A stretch of DNA of 11,143 bases from Flavobacterium sp. (lineage in GTDB: Bacteria; Bacteroidota; Bacteroidia; Flavobacteriales; Flavobacteriaceae): contig SEBM01000086.1 in NCBI GenBank assembly GCA_004296145.1, positions 1-11,143 of the forward strand, written 5' to 3'. The notes below the pieces were generated by a model. The model was not told where the DNA came from, did not search any database, and was given only the letters and a program-made list of their open reading frames with translations. The position numbers and the translations under genes were made by a program. Positions 1 through 7,474 of this stretch are shown here, piece after piece (within the stretch, counting starts at the first letter, position 1; the number at the start of each line of letters is the position of its first letter).

Positions 1-103
1 ATTTAATTATAAATTATTCATAAAATTAAATAATAAGTTAAAATCACTTCAAATATTTTGAAACTGTACGATGATAAAACGATGTTGAATTAAAAAGGAA
101 ACG

Positions 104-568
104 TTGCGTGAATTTTATAATGAAGGGTTTCAAAATTTAGACGATTTAAACGGGGATGGAAAAGATGATTCTGTATTTGTTTTACATGCTTTAAACTATT
201 GCGAAGAAGGCGATTCCTACTACTTCACAGATAATAGAATATCAAGAATTTTAACGGACTCAAATTGTTGCCATCCCAGCAGCATCATAAATATTGGTGA
301 TATCGATGAAGATGGAAAATGTGAAATCGCACAATATTATTCTTCTTGTGCCAGCGCATACAAATCAATCATAATTTATAGCCTTAAAAAAGATGGCTGG
401 AAAGAAATTGAATCTTTCACTTTCATGTTAAATGATAAATATACCATCGACAAAGATTTTAAAAAACTATTTAAGAAAACATCTAAACATCATCTTGAAT
501 ATTTTGAAATTTCTGACATCACTGGAGATGGAGAATTAATAACAGCCTGGAAAAAGATTAAAATCTAA
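104..568 (+). CDS. Small VCBS/FG-GAP-like protein with calcium-loop motifs, probably 5'-incomplete
   Basis: I do not recognise a named gene. The 154-residue product has three acidic loops of the kind found in VCBS, FG-GAP or dockerin-like calcium-binding repeats: DLNGDGKDD at about 14-22, DIDEDGKCE at 66-74 and DITGDGE at 138-144. It also has five cysteines (33, 55, 56, 73, 82), which suggests an exported, disulfide-bonded protein, yet no signal peptide or lipobox is visible. The frame is open back only to a TGA at 86-88 and has no ATG before about residue 108, so the only usual start is TTG at 104. The first loop begins just 14 residues in. Either the N-terminus was lost or this is an odd cytoplasmic form. 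The gene is convergent with the AraC-type regulator, with 15 bases between stop codons. The repeat class is an inference from motifs; the function is unknown. Confidence 0.5.
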   Translation: MREFYNEGFQNLDDLNGDGKDDSVFVLHALNYCEEGDSYYFTDNRISRILTDSNCCHPSSIINIGDIDEDGKCEIAQYYSSCASAYKSIIIYSLKKDGWKEIESFTFMLNDKYTIDKDFKKLFKKTSKHHLEYFEISDITGDGELITAWKKIKI

Positions 569-583
569 TCAAACGAAACGATA

Positions 584-1429
584 TTATTTCGCAAATTTCT
601 TTCTAAATTCTGAAGGATTAATGCCTTTATGTTTTCTGAACACTTTATTGAGATGACTTTCGTCGGAAAAATTAAGTTCGTCTGCAATTTCATTGATACG
701 CATATCGCTGTTTAAAAGTCTGGCTTCGATTAATCGTAATTTATAATTTAAAATATAATCCTGCAACGTTTCACCGGTTTGTTTTTTGAAGTATTGCCCT
801 AAATAATTGAGTGAAATATTAAAATGCTCGCTTATTTTTTTAGATTTTAATTCTTTAGGATTAAAAATATTCTCCTGAATGTAATGCAATATTTCGAGTA
901 CCATTTCGCCAGTACTTTCCTTAATATTTTTAGGAAGTTTCAAAGCAATGTTTCTTGCTACTATCGTGATGATTGCATTTACAATTTGCTCCGTTATTTT
1001 TTGATGGTAAATCTGCTGATTGTTTTGCTCATTAATTATACATTCAATTAATAAAGCAATCAAAGGTTTATCAATATGATTTTTCAAAATACATCCCGGA
1101 CGATGGCTTGCATTTTGAAGAATATATTCCATTCGCTGAACAGTTTCCATCTGAATTCCTGACGAATTTGATTTAATGTAATATTCATTAAAACGAAGAA
1201 AAAAGAATTTTGTAGGAGTTGTGATTTCAAATGAATGTGAATCTTGTGGCGTAATCAGGAACAAATTTCCTTTTTGATATTGAAATGTATTGTTATTGAT
1301 TATCTGAATTCCGGTTCCATCAACTATATAGATCAGCTCAAAGAAATTATTCCTTCTAATGAGTTTCGGAAACTGACTTAATTCTCTAAAATCAACTTCA
1401 AAAGGAATGTATAAGTTCTTGTCTGTCAT
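584..1429 (-). CDS. AraC/XylS-family transcriptional regulator
   Basis: This is a DNA-binding activator or repressor of the AraC family. I start it at the ATG at 1429 (281 residues, MTDKNLYIPF...). A TTG start 36 bases upstream is possible but would place the apparent promoter inside the gene. The N-terminal part (about 10-150) is a cupin-like sensing domain with the usual ELIYIVDGTG and GNLFLITPQDSHSFE strands. The C-terminal 100 residues hold two helix-turn-helix units: ISEHFNISLNYLGQYFKKQTG, then INEIADELNFSDESHLNKVFRKHKG followed by the family's NPSEFRKKF ending. The gene is divergent from the short-chain dehydrogenase and lipocalin-like pair, which are its most likely targets. The ligand cannot be read from the sequence. 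Family call is certain; target is inferred from divergence. Confidence 0.93.
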   Translation of the reverse strand: MTDKNLYIPFEVDFRELSQFPKLIRRNNFFELIYIVDGTGIQIINNNTFQYQKGNLFLITPQDSHSFEITTPTKFFFLRFNEYYIKSNSSGIQMETVQRMEYILQNASHRPGCILKNHIDKPLIALLIECIINEQNNQQIYHQKITEQIVNAIITIVARNIALKLPKNIKESTGEMVLEILHYIQENIFNPKELKSKKISEHFNISLNYLGQYFKKQTGETLQDYILNYKLRLIEARLLNSDMRINEIADELNFSDESHLNKVFRKHKGINPSEFRKKFAK

Positions 1430-1433
1430 ACTA

Positions 1434-1465
1434 CAAAAATACAGTTTTAACCCCAAATCGTACAA
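1434..1465 (-). promoter_or_regulatory. Candidate promoter of the AraC-type regulator
   Basis: On the minus strand TATTTTTG (1441-1434) matches the Bacteroidota -7 consensus TAnnTTTG exactly. A TTG at 1465-1463 lies 21 bases upstream of it, within the usual spacing. The -7 box ends only four bases before the ATG at 1429, so a transcript from it would have almost no leader. Confidence 0.5.
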
Positions 1466-1487
1466 TTTTAAATATCGCTCTGCCCTC

Positions 1488-1495
1488 TAATTTTG
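1488..1495 (+). promoter_or_regulatory. Candidate -7 promoter box for the SDR/lipocalin-like unit
   Basis: TAATTTTG is an exact TAnnTTTG match about 30 bases before the dehydrogenase ATG at 1525, giving an expected leader of some 20-25 bases. No good TTG -33 element sits at the usual distance upstream, which would fit a promoter that needs an activator such as the divergent AraC-type protein. Confidence 0.55.
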
Positions 1496-1524
1496 TATGG
1501 ATATTAATTTAAAAAACTACAAAA

Positions 1525-2084
1525 ATGAGAATACTATTAATTGGAGCAAGCGGTGCCATCGGCAAAATATTAGAACCTGCATTCATCAAAAACCACGAAG
1601 TGATAACTGCGGGAAGAAATTCGGGTGATTTTAGAGTTGACATTTCTGACTCAAATTCCATTAAAGAATTATTTCAACAAGTTAAAAACATTGACGCGTA
1701 TGTTTGTGTTGCGGGAGATTGTTATACAGGAGATTTACTTTCGCTTGACGAAGAAAAATTAAATATTGGCATTAAGAACAATTATTGGGACAGATAAATC
1801 TTGTTTTAATTGGTCAAAATTATTTAAACGAAAATGGATCTTTTACTTTAACATCAGGAAAAATGGCCGACAAACCTGTAAAAAACAATATTAGCAAAGC
1901 AATTGTAAATGGTGGAATTAACAGTTTTGTTCTTGCTACTTCATTAGAACTTGAAAAAGGAATCCGAATAAATGTAATTAGTCCTGGAAAAGTAGCGGAC
2001 ATTCCAAATGAAGATTTAATAAAGGAATATTTAGAAAGTATTGCGGGAAATAAAAATGGTCAAATCATTAAAATAAATTATTAA
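1525..2084 (+). pseudogene. Frameshifted short-chain dehydrogenase/reductase, Lin1944-like
   Basis: Two adjacent reading frames together make one protein of about 186 residues. The 5' part (1525-1797) gives the Rossmann start MRILLIGASGAIGKILEPAF, a beta-strand/Asp region (FRVDISDSNSI) and CVAGDCYTGDLLSL, then ends in an out-of-frame tail, NYWDR. The 3' part, from 1785, continues with INLVLIGQNYLNENGSFTLTS and SLELEKGIRINVISPGKVAD. Restoring one A near 1780-1781 (AACAATTATTG to AACAAATTATTG) joins them as ...GIKNKLLGQINLVLIGQ.... As far as I remember, this matches intact flavobacterial homologues. The classical YxxxK catalytic motif is absent: NNISK occupies the place. That is described for the Lin1944-like SDR subgroup, whose function is not known. 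The next gene starts one base after the stop. The deletion could be a true mutation or a sequencing error; no slippery heptamer suggests programmed shifting. Confidence 0.85.
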
Positions 2085-2085
2085 G

Positions 2086-2577
2086 ATGAAAAAAATATCA
2101 ACCTTATTAATTGTGCTTCTTGTTGTAAATTTTATAACTGCACAAAAATCTGAAAACTCATTTTTAGGTTCGTGGAAATTGGTTTCTGTCGAAAATATAA
2201 ATCCTGATAATACTAAGACATATCCATACGGAACCGATCCAAAAGGAATTTTGTTTTTTGATGAAAAAGGCAATTATGCGATTCAGATTTATAAAAATGA
2301 AAGACTAAAAGTCGCATCTGGAGATAAAAACAAAGCAACTCCAGAAGAAAATATTTCTATCGTACAAGGAAGTAATTCTCATTTTGGACAATATGAAATC
2401 GATGAAACCAGAAAGATTATTACGTTTAAAATAAAAACTGCTTCGTTTCCGAATTGGGAAAACACAGTACAAAAACGATCTTTTACATTTAATAATGACA
2501 AAATACAATATGAAGTCAGCAATACAACGCAAGGCGGAAAATTGGTTAAAGCCTTAGTAGTTTGGAAAAAATTATAA
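2086..2577 (+). CDS. Exported lipocalin-like domain protein
   Basis: The 163-residue protein begins with a signal peptide (MKKISTLLIVLLVVNFITAQ, cleavage near 20) with no lipobox cysteine, so it is likely periplasmic or secreted. The rest is a single lipocalin-like beta-barrel domain of the type Pfam calls Lipocalin_5. It has the GSWKLVSVE opening strand (28-36), GILFFDEKGNYAIQIY (54-69), HFGQYEID (99-106) and a final LVVWKKL strand. Such proteins are thought to bind small hydrophobic molecules, but no ligand is known for this group. The ATG lies one base after the dehydrogenase stop, so the two are almost certainly cotranscribed from the promoter at 1488-1495. No strong terminator hairpin follows it. 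Confidence 0.8.
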   Translation: MKKISTLLIVLLVVNFITAQKSENSFLGSWKLVSVENINPDNTKTYPYGTDPKGILFFDEKGNYAIQIYKNERLKVASGDKNKATPEENISIVQGSNSHFGQYEIDETRKIITFKIKTASFPNWENTVQKRSFTFNNDKIQYEVSNTTQGGKLVKALVVWKKL

Positions 2578-2606
2578 AATAAATCATTGATTTTCACTTT
2601 ATATCA

Positions 2607-2620
2607 CGAAAACGTTTCCG
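2607..2620. promoter_or_regulatory. CG-centred palindrome resembling a LacI/CcpA-type operator
   Basis: The 14 bases CGAAAACGTTTCCG contain the perfect palindrome AAACGTTT (2610-2617). They match the catabolite-responsive element pattern TGnAAnCGnTnnCA except at the two outermost bases. The site lies about 53 bases upstream of the pgi -7 box. LacI-family operators commonly share this CG-centred form, but a single short palindrome is weak evidence. Confidence 0.25.
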
Positions 2621-2672
2621 TCACTTTTTGTTATATAATTGTGAACCGGCGGGCTATTAAAACTTATTTCAG

Positions 2673-2680
2673 TATTTTTG
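2673..2680 (+). promoter_or_regulatory. Candidate pgi -7 promoter box
   Basis: TATTTTTG matches TAnnTTTG exactly and would start transcription near 2687, leaving a leader of about 28 bases before the pgi ATG. No TTG is present at 17-23 bases upstream; the nearest, at 2639-2641, is 31 bases away. Confidence 0.55.
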
Positions 2681-2714
2681 CTATTCATAACCACTTTTAT
2701 AATTAAAAAACAAA

Positions 2715-4358
2715 ATGGCTTTAAACACAACAAACCCAACCGGGACTGAAGCGTGGAAAAATCTGCAAAATCACTATAACGCAATTCACGAAACTACGAT
2801 ACAGGAATTATTTCAACAAGACAGCGCTCGTGCTGAAAAATTCAATTTACAATGGAATGACTTTTTATTAGATTATTCTAAAAACAATATCAGTCAGGAA
2901 ACTATTTCTCTTTTATTAGAATTAGCAAATTCTATTGGATTGAAAGATGCTATCGCTCAATATTTTGGCGGCGAAATAATTAATCAAACCGAAAACAGAG
3001 CTGTTTTACATACCGCTTTGCGTGCGCCGGAATCTGCAACTATTAAAGTTGACGGAGAAAATGTAATTCCCGAAGTTTATGAAGTAAAAAACAAAATCAA
3101 AAACTTTACCAGTGAAGTAATTTCTGGAGAAAGAAAAGGTTTTACCGGAAAAGCTTTTACTGATATCGTAAATATTGGTATTGGAGGTTCTGATCTTGGG
3201 CCGGTTATGGCTGTTGAAGCTTTGCAATATTATAAGAATCACTTAAATGTTCATTTCGTTTCTAATGTTGACGGTGACCACGTAAACGAAATAATTAAAA
3301 AATTAAATCCTGAGACAACATTATTTCTGATTGTTTCTAAAACTTTTACAACTCAGGAAACTTTAACCAATTCTGAAACGATCAGAGAATGGTTTTTGAA
3401 ATCGGCAAAACAGGAAGATGTTGCAAAACACTTCGTTGCGGTTTCTACAAACATTCAGAAAGTAACAGAATTCGGAATTAATCCGGATAATGTTTTCCCG
3501 ATGTGGGACTGGGTTGGAGGAAGATTTTCTTTATGGAGTGCCGTTGGTTTAAGTATTGCATTGGCGATTGGTTTTGATAACTATAATGATTTATTGAAAG
3601 GTGCTAATGAAATGGACGAACATTTTAAATCAGCAGAATTTGATAAAAATCTTCCGGTAACTCTTGCTTTATTGAGTGTTTGGTACAATAATTTCTTCGG
3701 AGCAGAAAGCGAAGCTTTAATTCCGTACACACAATATTTATCAAAATTAGCTCCTTATTTGCAACAGGCAACTATGGAAAGTAACGGAAAAAGTGTTGGC
3801 CGTGACGGAAAACCTGTTAATTACCAAACCGGAACTATTATCTGGGGAGAGCCAGGAACAAATTCTCAGCATGCCTTTTTTCAATTGATTCATCAGGGAA
3901 CAAAAGTAATTCCGACAGATTTTATCGGATTCGTAAAACCATTATATGGAAATGAAGATCACCACGATAAATTGATGTCAAACTTTTTTGCTCAGACTGA
4001 GGCTTTAATGACCGGAAAAACTGGAGCACAAGTTCAGGCAGAATTTGACAAACAAGGATTAGCTGCAGAAAAAGCTTCTTATTTATTACCTTTCAAAGTT
4101 TTTACCGGAAACAAACCAACGAATACCCTTTTAATTCAGAAATTAACTCCAAAATCTTTAGGTTCATTAATTGCTTTGTATGAACATAAAATTTTCGTTC
4201 AGGGAGTAATTTGGAATATCTTTAGTTTTGATCAATGGGGAGTAGAATTAGGAAAACAATTGGCAAATTCTATTTTGGAGGAGATAAATACCAAAAAAGT
4301 TAAAGCCCATGATAGCTCAACTTCATTTTTATTGAATCATTTTTTGAAGAATAAATAA
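2715..4358 (+). CDS. pgi: Glucose-6-phosphate isomerase
   Basis: This cytoplasmic enzyme interconverts glucose 6-phosphate and fructose 6-phosphate in glycolysis and gluconeogenesis. The 547-residue length fits the long bacterial form. Both family signatures are present: DWVGGRFSLWSAVG (about 265-278) and the C-terminal IFSFDQWGVELGKQL (about 502-516). The sugar-phosphate loop DIVNIGIGGSDLGP is at 150-163. The expected catalytic residues are in place: Glu355 in MESNGK, His386 in NSQHAF and Lys514 in ELGK. As I recall the E. coli enzyme, these numbers are the same there. Nothing suggests damage. It has its own promoter and terminator and so is probably monocistronic; the neighbouring genes are not glycolytic. 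Confidence 0.98.
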   Translation: MALNTTNPTGTEAWKNLQNHYNAIHETTIQELFQQDSARAEKFNLQWNDFLLDYSKNNISQETISLLLELANSIGLKDAIAQYFGGEIINQTENRAVLHTALRAPESATIKVDGENVIPEVYEVKNKIKNFTSEVISGERKGFTGKAFTDIVNIGIGGSDLGPVMAVEALQYYKNHLNVHFVSNVDGDHVNEIIKKLNPETTLFLIVSKTFTTQETLTNSETIREWFLKSAKQEDVAKHFVAVSTNIQKVTEFGINPDNVFPMWDWVGGRFSLWSAVGLSIALAIGFDNYNDLLKGANEMDEHFKSAEFDKNLPVTLALLSVWYNNFFGAESEALIPYTQYLSKLAPYLQQATMESNGKSVGRDGKPVNYQTGTIIWGEPGTNSQHAFFQLIHQGTKVIPTDFIGFVKPLYGNEDHHDKLMSNFFAQTEALMTGKTGAQVQAEFDKQGLAAEKASYLLPFKVFTGNKPTNTLLIQKLTPKSLGSLIALYEHKIFVQGVIWNIFSFDQWGVELGKQLANSILEEINTKKVKAHDSSTSFLLNHFLKNK

Positions 4359-4383
4359 CTTACGATTTTCGTAACATGCTGGA

Positions 4384-4418
4384 AACGTCTTAATTTAACT
4401 GAAATTAAGGCGTTTTTT
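4384..4418 (+). terminator. Rho-independent terminator after pgi
   Basis: A 13-base-pair stem (4384-4396 with 4402-4414, one G-T pair) closes a five-base loop and runs into a T tract to 4418. It begins 25 bases after the pgi stop. Confidence 0.9.
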
Positions 4419-4604
4419 CGTATAAAGACTTACAATTTACCCCCTAAAACACTGTTTTATTAAAGATTAAGACTACAAAGCTATTAATATTATTATGATT
4501 TTAACAAAAAACAGCCTTTAAAATTTAAAAAAAACACATTTTATGTAACGTAAAAAAGGATAATCATTTTAATGTGCAACGGATTAGTCAAAACTATCTT
4601 TTCT

Positions 4605-4640
4605 TAACATTTTGATAACATTATCTGATTTTAATGTTAT
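4605..4640. promoter_or_regulatory. Inverted and direct TAACATT repeats, candidate operator
   Basis: A perfect nine-base inverted repeat, ATAACATTA (4615-4623) and TAATGTTAT (4632-4640), is separated by eight bases. Its right arm shares one base with the -7 box of the receptor promoter. A further direct copy, TAACATT, starts at 4605, exactly 11 bases before the one at 4616, that is one helical turn. The position over the -33 region suits a repressor or activator site. No U tract follows, so it is not a terminator. Confidence 0.45.
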
Positions 4641-4647
4641 AATTTTG
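4640..4647 (+). promoter_or_regulatory. Candidate -7 box of the TonB-dependent receptor promoter
   Basis: TAATTTTG is an exact TAnnTTTG match, 26 bases before the receptor ATG at 4674. A TTTG at 4611-4614 is the nearest -33 candidate, but the 25-base spacer is slightly long. Confidence 0.6.
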
Positions 4648-4673
4648 CCAAAAACAATAAACTAAATAGACAA

Positions 4674-7451
4674 ATGAAGACAATGAAAAATTGGTTACTT
4701 ACTGGACTATTGTTCATGATAGTTTCAACCGCATTTTCTCAAGGCAAAGTTACCGGTATGATTACCGATGCCGCCGGTGCAACATTACCTGGGGCAAACG
4801 TAGTTATTAAAGGTTCTGCAACAGCAACCTCTACAGATTTCGACGGTAAATTTACAATCGATTCACCAAATGCTACGGGCGAATTGGTAATTTCTTTCTT
4901 AGGTTTTGAATCTAAAACAGTTAAATTTTCTGTTTCAGGTGCATCTACAAACCTAGGTAATATTATTTTAGCTTCAAACTCTAACGAATTATCAGAAATT
5001 GTAGTTAAAAGTACTACAATAGATATTGCTAAGGACAGAAAAACACCTGTTGCAGTTTCTACAATTAAAGCTACTGAAATTCAAGCAAAACTAGGAAACC
5101 AGGAACTTCCTGAATTGCTAAAAAGCACTCCATCTGTTTATGTAACTAAATCTGGTGGTGGATTTGGAGATTCAAGAATTACAGTTCGTGGATTTAGCCA
5201 AAACAACGTTGCGGTAATGGTTAACGGTATGCCGGTTAACGACATGGAAAATGGTGCTGTTTACTGGAGTAACTGGGCTGGTTTATCTGATGTAACTTCT
5301 GCAATTCAAGTACAAAGAGGTTTAGGATCTTCTAAATTAGCTATTGCTTCTGTTGGGGGTACTATGAACTACGTAACTAAAGCTTCGGATTTGAAAAAAG
5401 GCGGAACAATTGGTACTTCTTTTGGTAACGATAACTTCTTTAAATCGAATGTTGCTTACAATACAGGAAAATTAGACAACGGACTTTCTGCATCTATTTT
5501 ATACAGCCACACTCAAGGTGATGGATATGTAGATGGTACTGAATTTAATGGCGATAACTACTATATAGCTCTTGGTTATACTACAAAAAACAACAAACAC
5601 GATTTCCAATTTACAGTTACTGGTGCTCCACAATGGCATGATCAAAGAAATACTTTTATCACTATAGCACAGTACCAAAAATATGGTTCAGAGTCTGATC
5701 CAAACATTAAATATAACTCTGACTGGGGTTACAAAGATGGTCAAGCTTTTAACATGGTAAGAAATTACTACCACAAGCCTGTAACATCATTAAACTATGA
5801 TTTTAAAATTAATGAAACATCTAAATTATCAGCTGTAGCTTATGCTTCTTTCGGACGTGGAGGAGGATCTAGAGGAGCAGGTGGTGCTGGAGGAAACAAC
5901 TACACTAGTGATACGTTTAGAACAGCAGACGGTTTAGTTGATTATGACAAAATCGTTCGTTGGAATACAGGACAAGAAGTTATCAGATACAACGGTACAG
6001 ACAACACTCGTACAACTTTCGGAACTAGTGGACAATTCCAAAACAGTGCTGCTACAGGAAGAACTGGTACGAATGCCACAAATTATGTTTACAACACTAC
6101 TTCAGGTATCTCTCAGATTTCATCTGTTAACTCTCACAACTGGTACGGAGCAATTGTTAACTTCAACAAAAAATTCACAGACAACTTAACTTGGGATATC
6201 GGAGTTGACGTAAGAGGATACAAAGGTCTTCACTACCAAAACGTAAACAACAGATTAGGTGCAGACGCATACATTGACAATTTGGATGTAAACAACCCAA
6301 ATAGAGTTTTATACGGAACTTATTCTACATATGCAGCTTGGAATGTATTTAAAGATACTGACAAAGAAGAAAAAATCAACTTCAACAATGATGGTGATGT
6401 AAGATGGTACGGTGGATTTACTCAATTAGAATATTCAACTGATAAATTTACTGCATTCGTACAAGGTGCTCTTTCTCAACAAGGATTCAAAAGAGTTGAT
6501 TATTTCAAATATGAAGCTGGAACTGAATTGGCAAGTACAGATTACGAAAACATCTTAGGTGGTAACGTAAAAGGTGGTGTTAACTACAACATCGACGAGC
6601 ATCATAATGTGTTTGTTAACTCAGGATACTACTCAAAACAACCATTCTTTAATGCAGTTTACCCAAACAATACTTCAGTTGTAGCTGGTAACCTAACAAA
6701 CGAGAAAATTTTTGGTATCGAAGCTGGTTACGGTTTACGTACAAGAATGTTCTCTGCAAACGTGAACTTATATCGTACTTCTTGGAAAGACAGATACCAA
6801 AGATCTAATGATAATGATACTACCAACCCAGGAGGTTATTATGATTTTGCCGGAATTACAGAAATCCACTCTGGTATCGAGATTGATGGTACTGCAAAAG
6901 TAATTGACAAACTTACTATTACAGGTATGCTATCTATTGGAGACTGGCAATATGAAGGAACTAGTACAAGTAATCGTTATGATTCATCAAACAATCCTAT
7001 TGGCGGAGGAACTACTTCAACATTATACCTTGATGGTGTAAGAGTTGGAGATGCTGCTCAAACAACTGCATCTTTAGGAGCAACTTATGAGATCTTACCT
7101 CGTTTTACTGTTGATGCAACTTATATCTATGCTGACAAATTGTATGCTGCTATTTCTCCAGGAAACTTTACTAAAGAAGATAACAGGGGAGCATTACAAT
7201 TGCCATCTTACGGTACTACTGATGCTGGTCTATCTTACAAATGGTTAGTTGGTAAAAACAAAAGCAATGCTGTAGGTTTCAGATTAAACGTAAACAACGT
7301 TTTTGATTACACTTACATTGCTGAAGCAAAAACTAACTTCTTTGCAGCTGATTTCCCAACTCAGCCAACATACAAAGGAGTTTCTACAAACAACCAAGTA
7401 TACTTTGGTTTCGGTAGAACTTGGAACTTCGCATTACGTTACGATTTCTAA
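4674..7451 (+). CDS. TonB-dependent outer-membrane receptor with carboxypeptidase-regulatory-like domain
   Basis: This is an outer-membrane active transporter powered through TonB/ExbBD. The 925 residues divide into a signal peptide (1-23, ...STAFSQ), a carboxypeptidase D regulatory-like beta-sandwich (about 24-105, KVTGMITDAAGATLPGANV and FDGKFTI), a plug domain (about 118-236, with ITVRGF, VMVNGMPVNDMENG and IQVQRGLGSS) and a beta-barrel ending in the terminal phenylalanine ALRYDF that outer-membrane proteins use for assembly. The start could be the ATG at 4674 or at 4683. A glycine-rich stretch, RGGGSRGAGGAGG, lies at about 394-407, in a predicted loop. No SusD-like gene follows, so it is not an ordinary SusCD pair, and the substrate is unknown. 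Codon choice is strongly biased (AAC, TAC, TTC, GGT), as expected of an abundant protein. It is monocistronic between its promoter and terminator. Confidence 0.95.
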   Translation: MKTMKNWLLTGLLFMIVSTAFSQGKVTGMITDAAGATLPGANVVIKGSATATSTDFDGKFTIDSPNATGELVISFLGFESKTVKFSVSGASTNLGNIILASNSNELSEIVVKSTTIDIAKDRKTPVAVSTIKATEIQAKLGNQELPELLKSTPSVYVTKSGGGFGDSRITVRGFSQNNVAVMVNGMPVNDMENGAVYWSNWAGLSDVTSAIQVQRGLGSSKLAIASVGGTMNYVTKASDLKKGGTIGTSFGNDNFFKSNVAYNTGKLDNGLSASILYSHTQGDGYVDGTEFNGDNYYIALGYTTKNNKHDFQFTVTGAPQWHDQRNTFITIAQYQKYGSESDPNIKYNSDWGYKDGQAFNMVRNYYHKPVTSLNYDFKINETSKLSAVAYASFGRGGGSRGAGGAGGNNYTSDTFRTADGLVDYDKIVRWNTGQEVIRYNGTDNTRTTFGTSGQFQNSAATGRTGTNATNYVYNTTSGISQISSVNSHNWYGAIVNFNKKFTDNLTWDIGVDVRGYKGLHYQNVNNRLGADAYIDNLDVNNPNRVLYGTYSTYAAWNVFKDTDKEEKINFNNDGDVRWYGGFTQLEYSTDKFTAFVQGALSQQGFKRVDYFKYEAGTELASTDYENILGGNVKGGVNYNIDEHHNVFVNSGYYSKQPFFNAVYPNNTSVVAGNLTNEKIFGIEAGYGLRTRMFSANVNLYRTSWKDRYQRSNDNDTTNPGGYYDFAGITEIHSGIEIDGTAKVIDKLTITGMLSIGDWQYEGTSTSNRYDSSNNPIGGGTTSTLYLDGVRVGDAAQTTASLGATYEILPRFTVDATYIYADKLYAAISPGNFTKEDNRGALQLPSYGTTDAGLSYKWLVGKNKSNAVGFRLNVNNVFDYTYIAEAKTNFFAADFPTQPTYKGVSTNNQVYFGFGRTWNFALRYDF

Positions 7452-7474
7452 TATTTAGAATCTAAATAAATACC

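Larger units (their letters stand above)
4419..4673. other. Noncoding leader region of the TonB-dependent receptor
   Basis: The gap between pgi and the receptor is 315 bases. After the pgi terminator, the stretch is very AT-rich with no credible reading frame. Its last 70 bases contain the repeated TAACATT motif and the receptor promoter, described separately. I see no riboswitch-like fold or RNA gene in the rest. Confidence 0.6.

Noticed and set aside
574..591. CGAAA/TTTCG inverted repeat between the convergent first two genes, as a terminator
   Set aside because: Only five pairs with an eight-base loop, no T tract on either strand, and part of it lies inside the regulator's coding end.
1777..1797. 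Programmed ribosomal frameshifting in the SDR gene
   Set aside because: No slippery X-XXY-YYZ heptamer or supporting downstream hairpin is seen; a simple one-base loss explains the two frames.
5938..6189. Plus-strand 83-codon frame inside the receptor gene
   Set aside because: It overlaps strongly coding sequence in another frame and has no promoter or recognisable protein features.
4674..7451. A polysaccharide utilisation locus of the SusCD type
   Set aside because: No SusD-like lipoprotein, glycoside hydrolase or dedicated regulator is next to the receptor; a terminator and unrelated genes follow.
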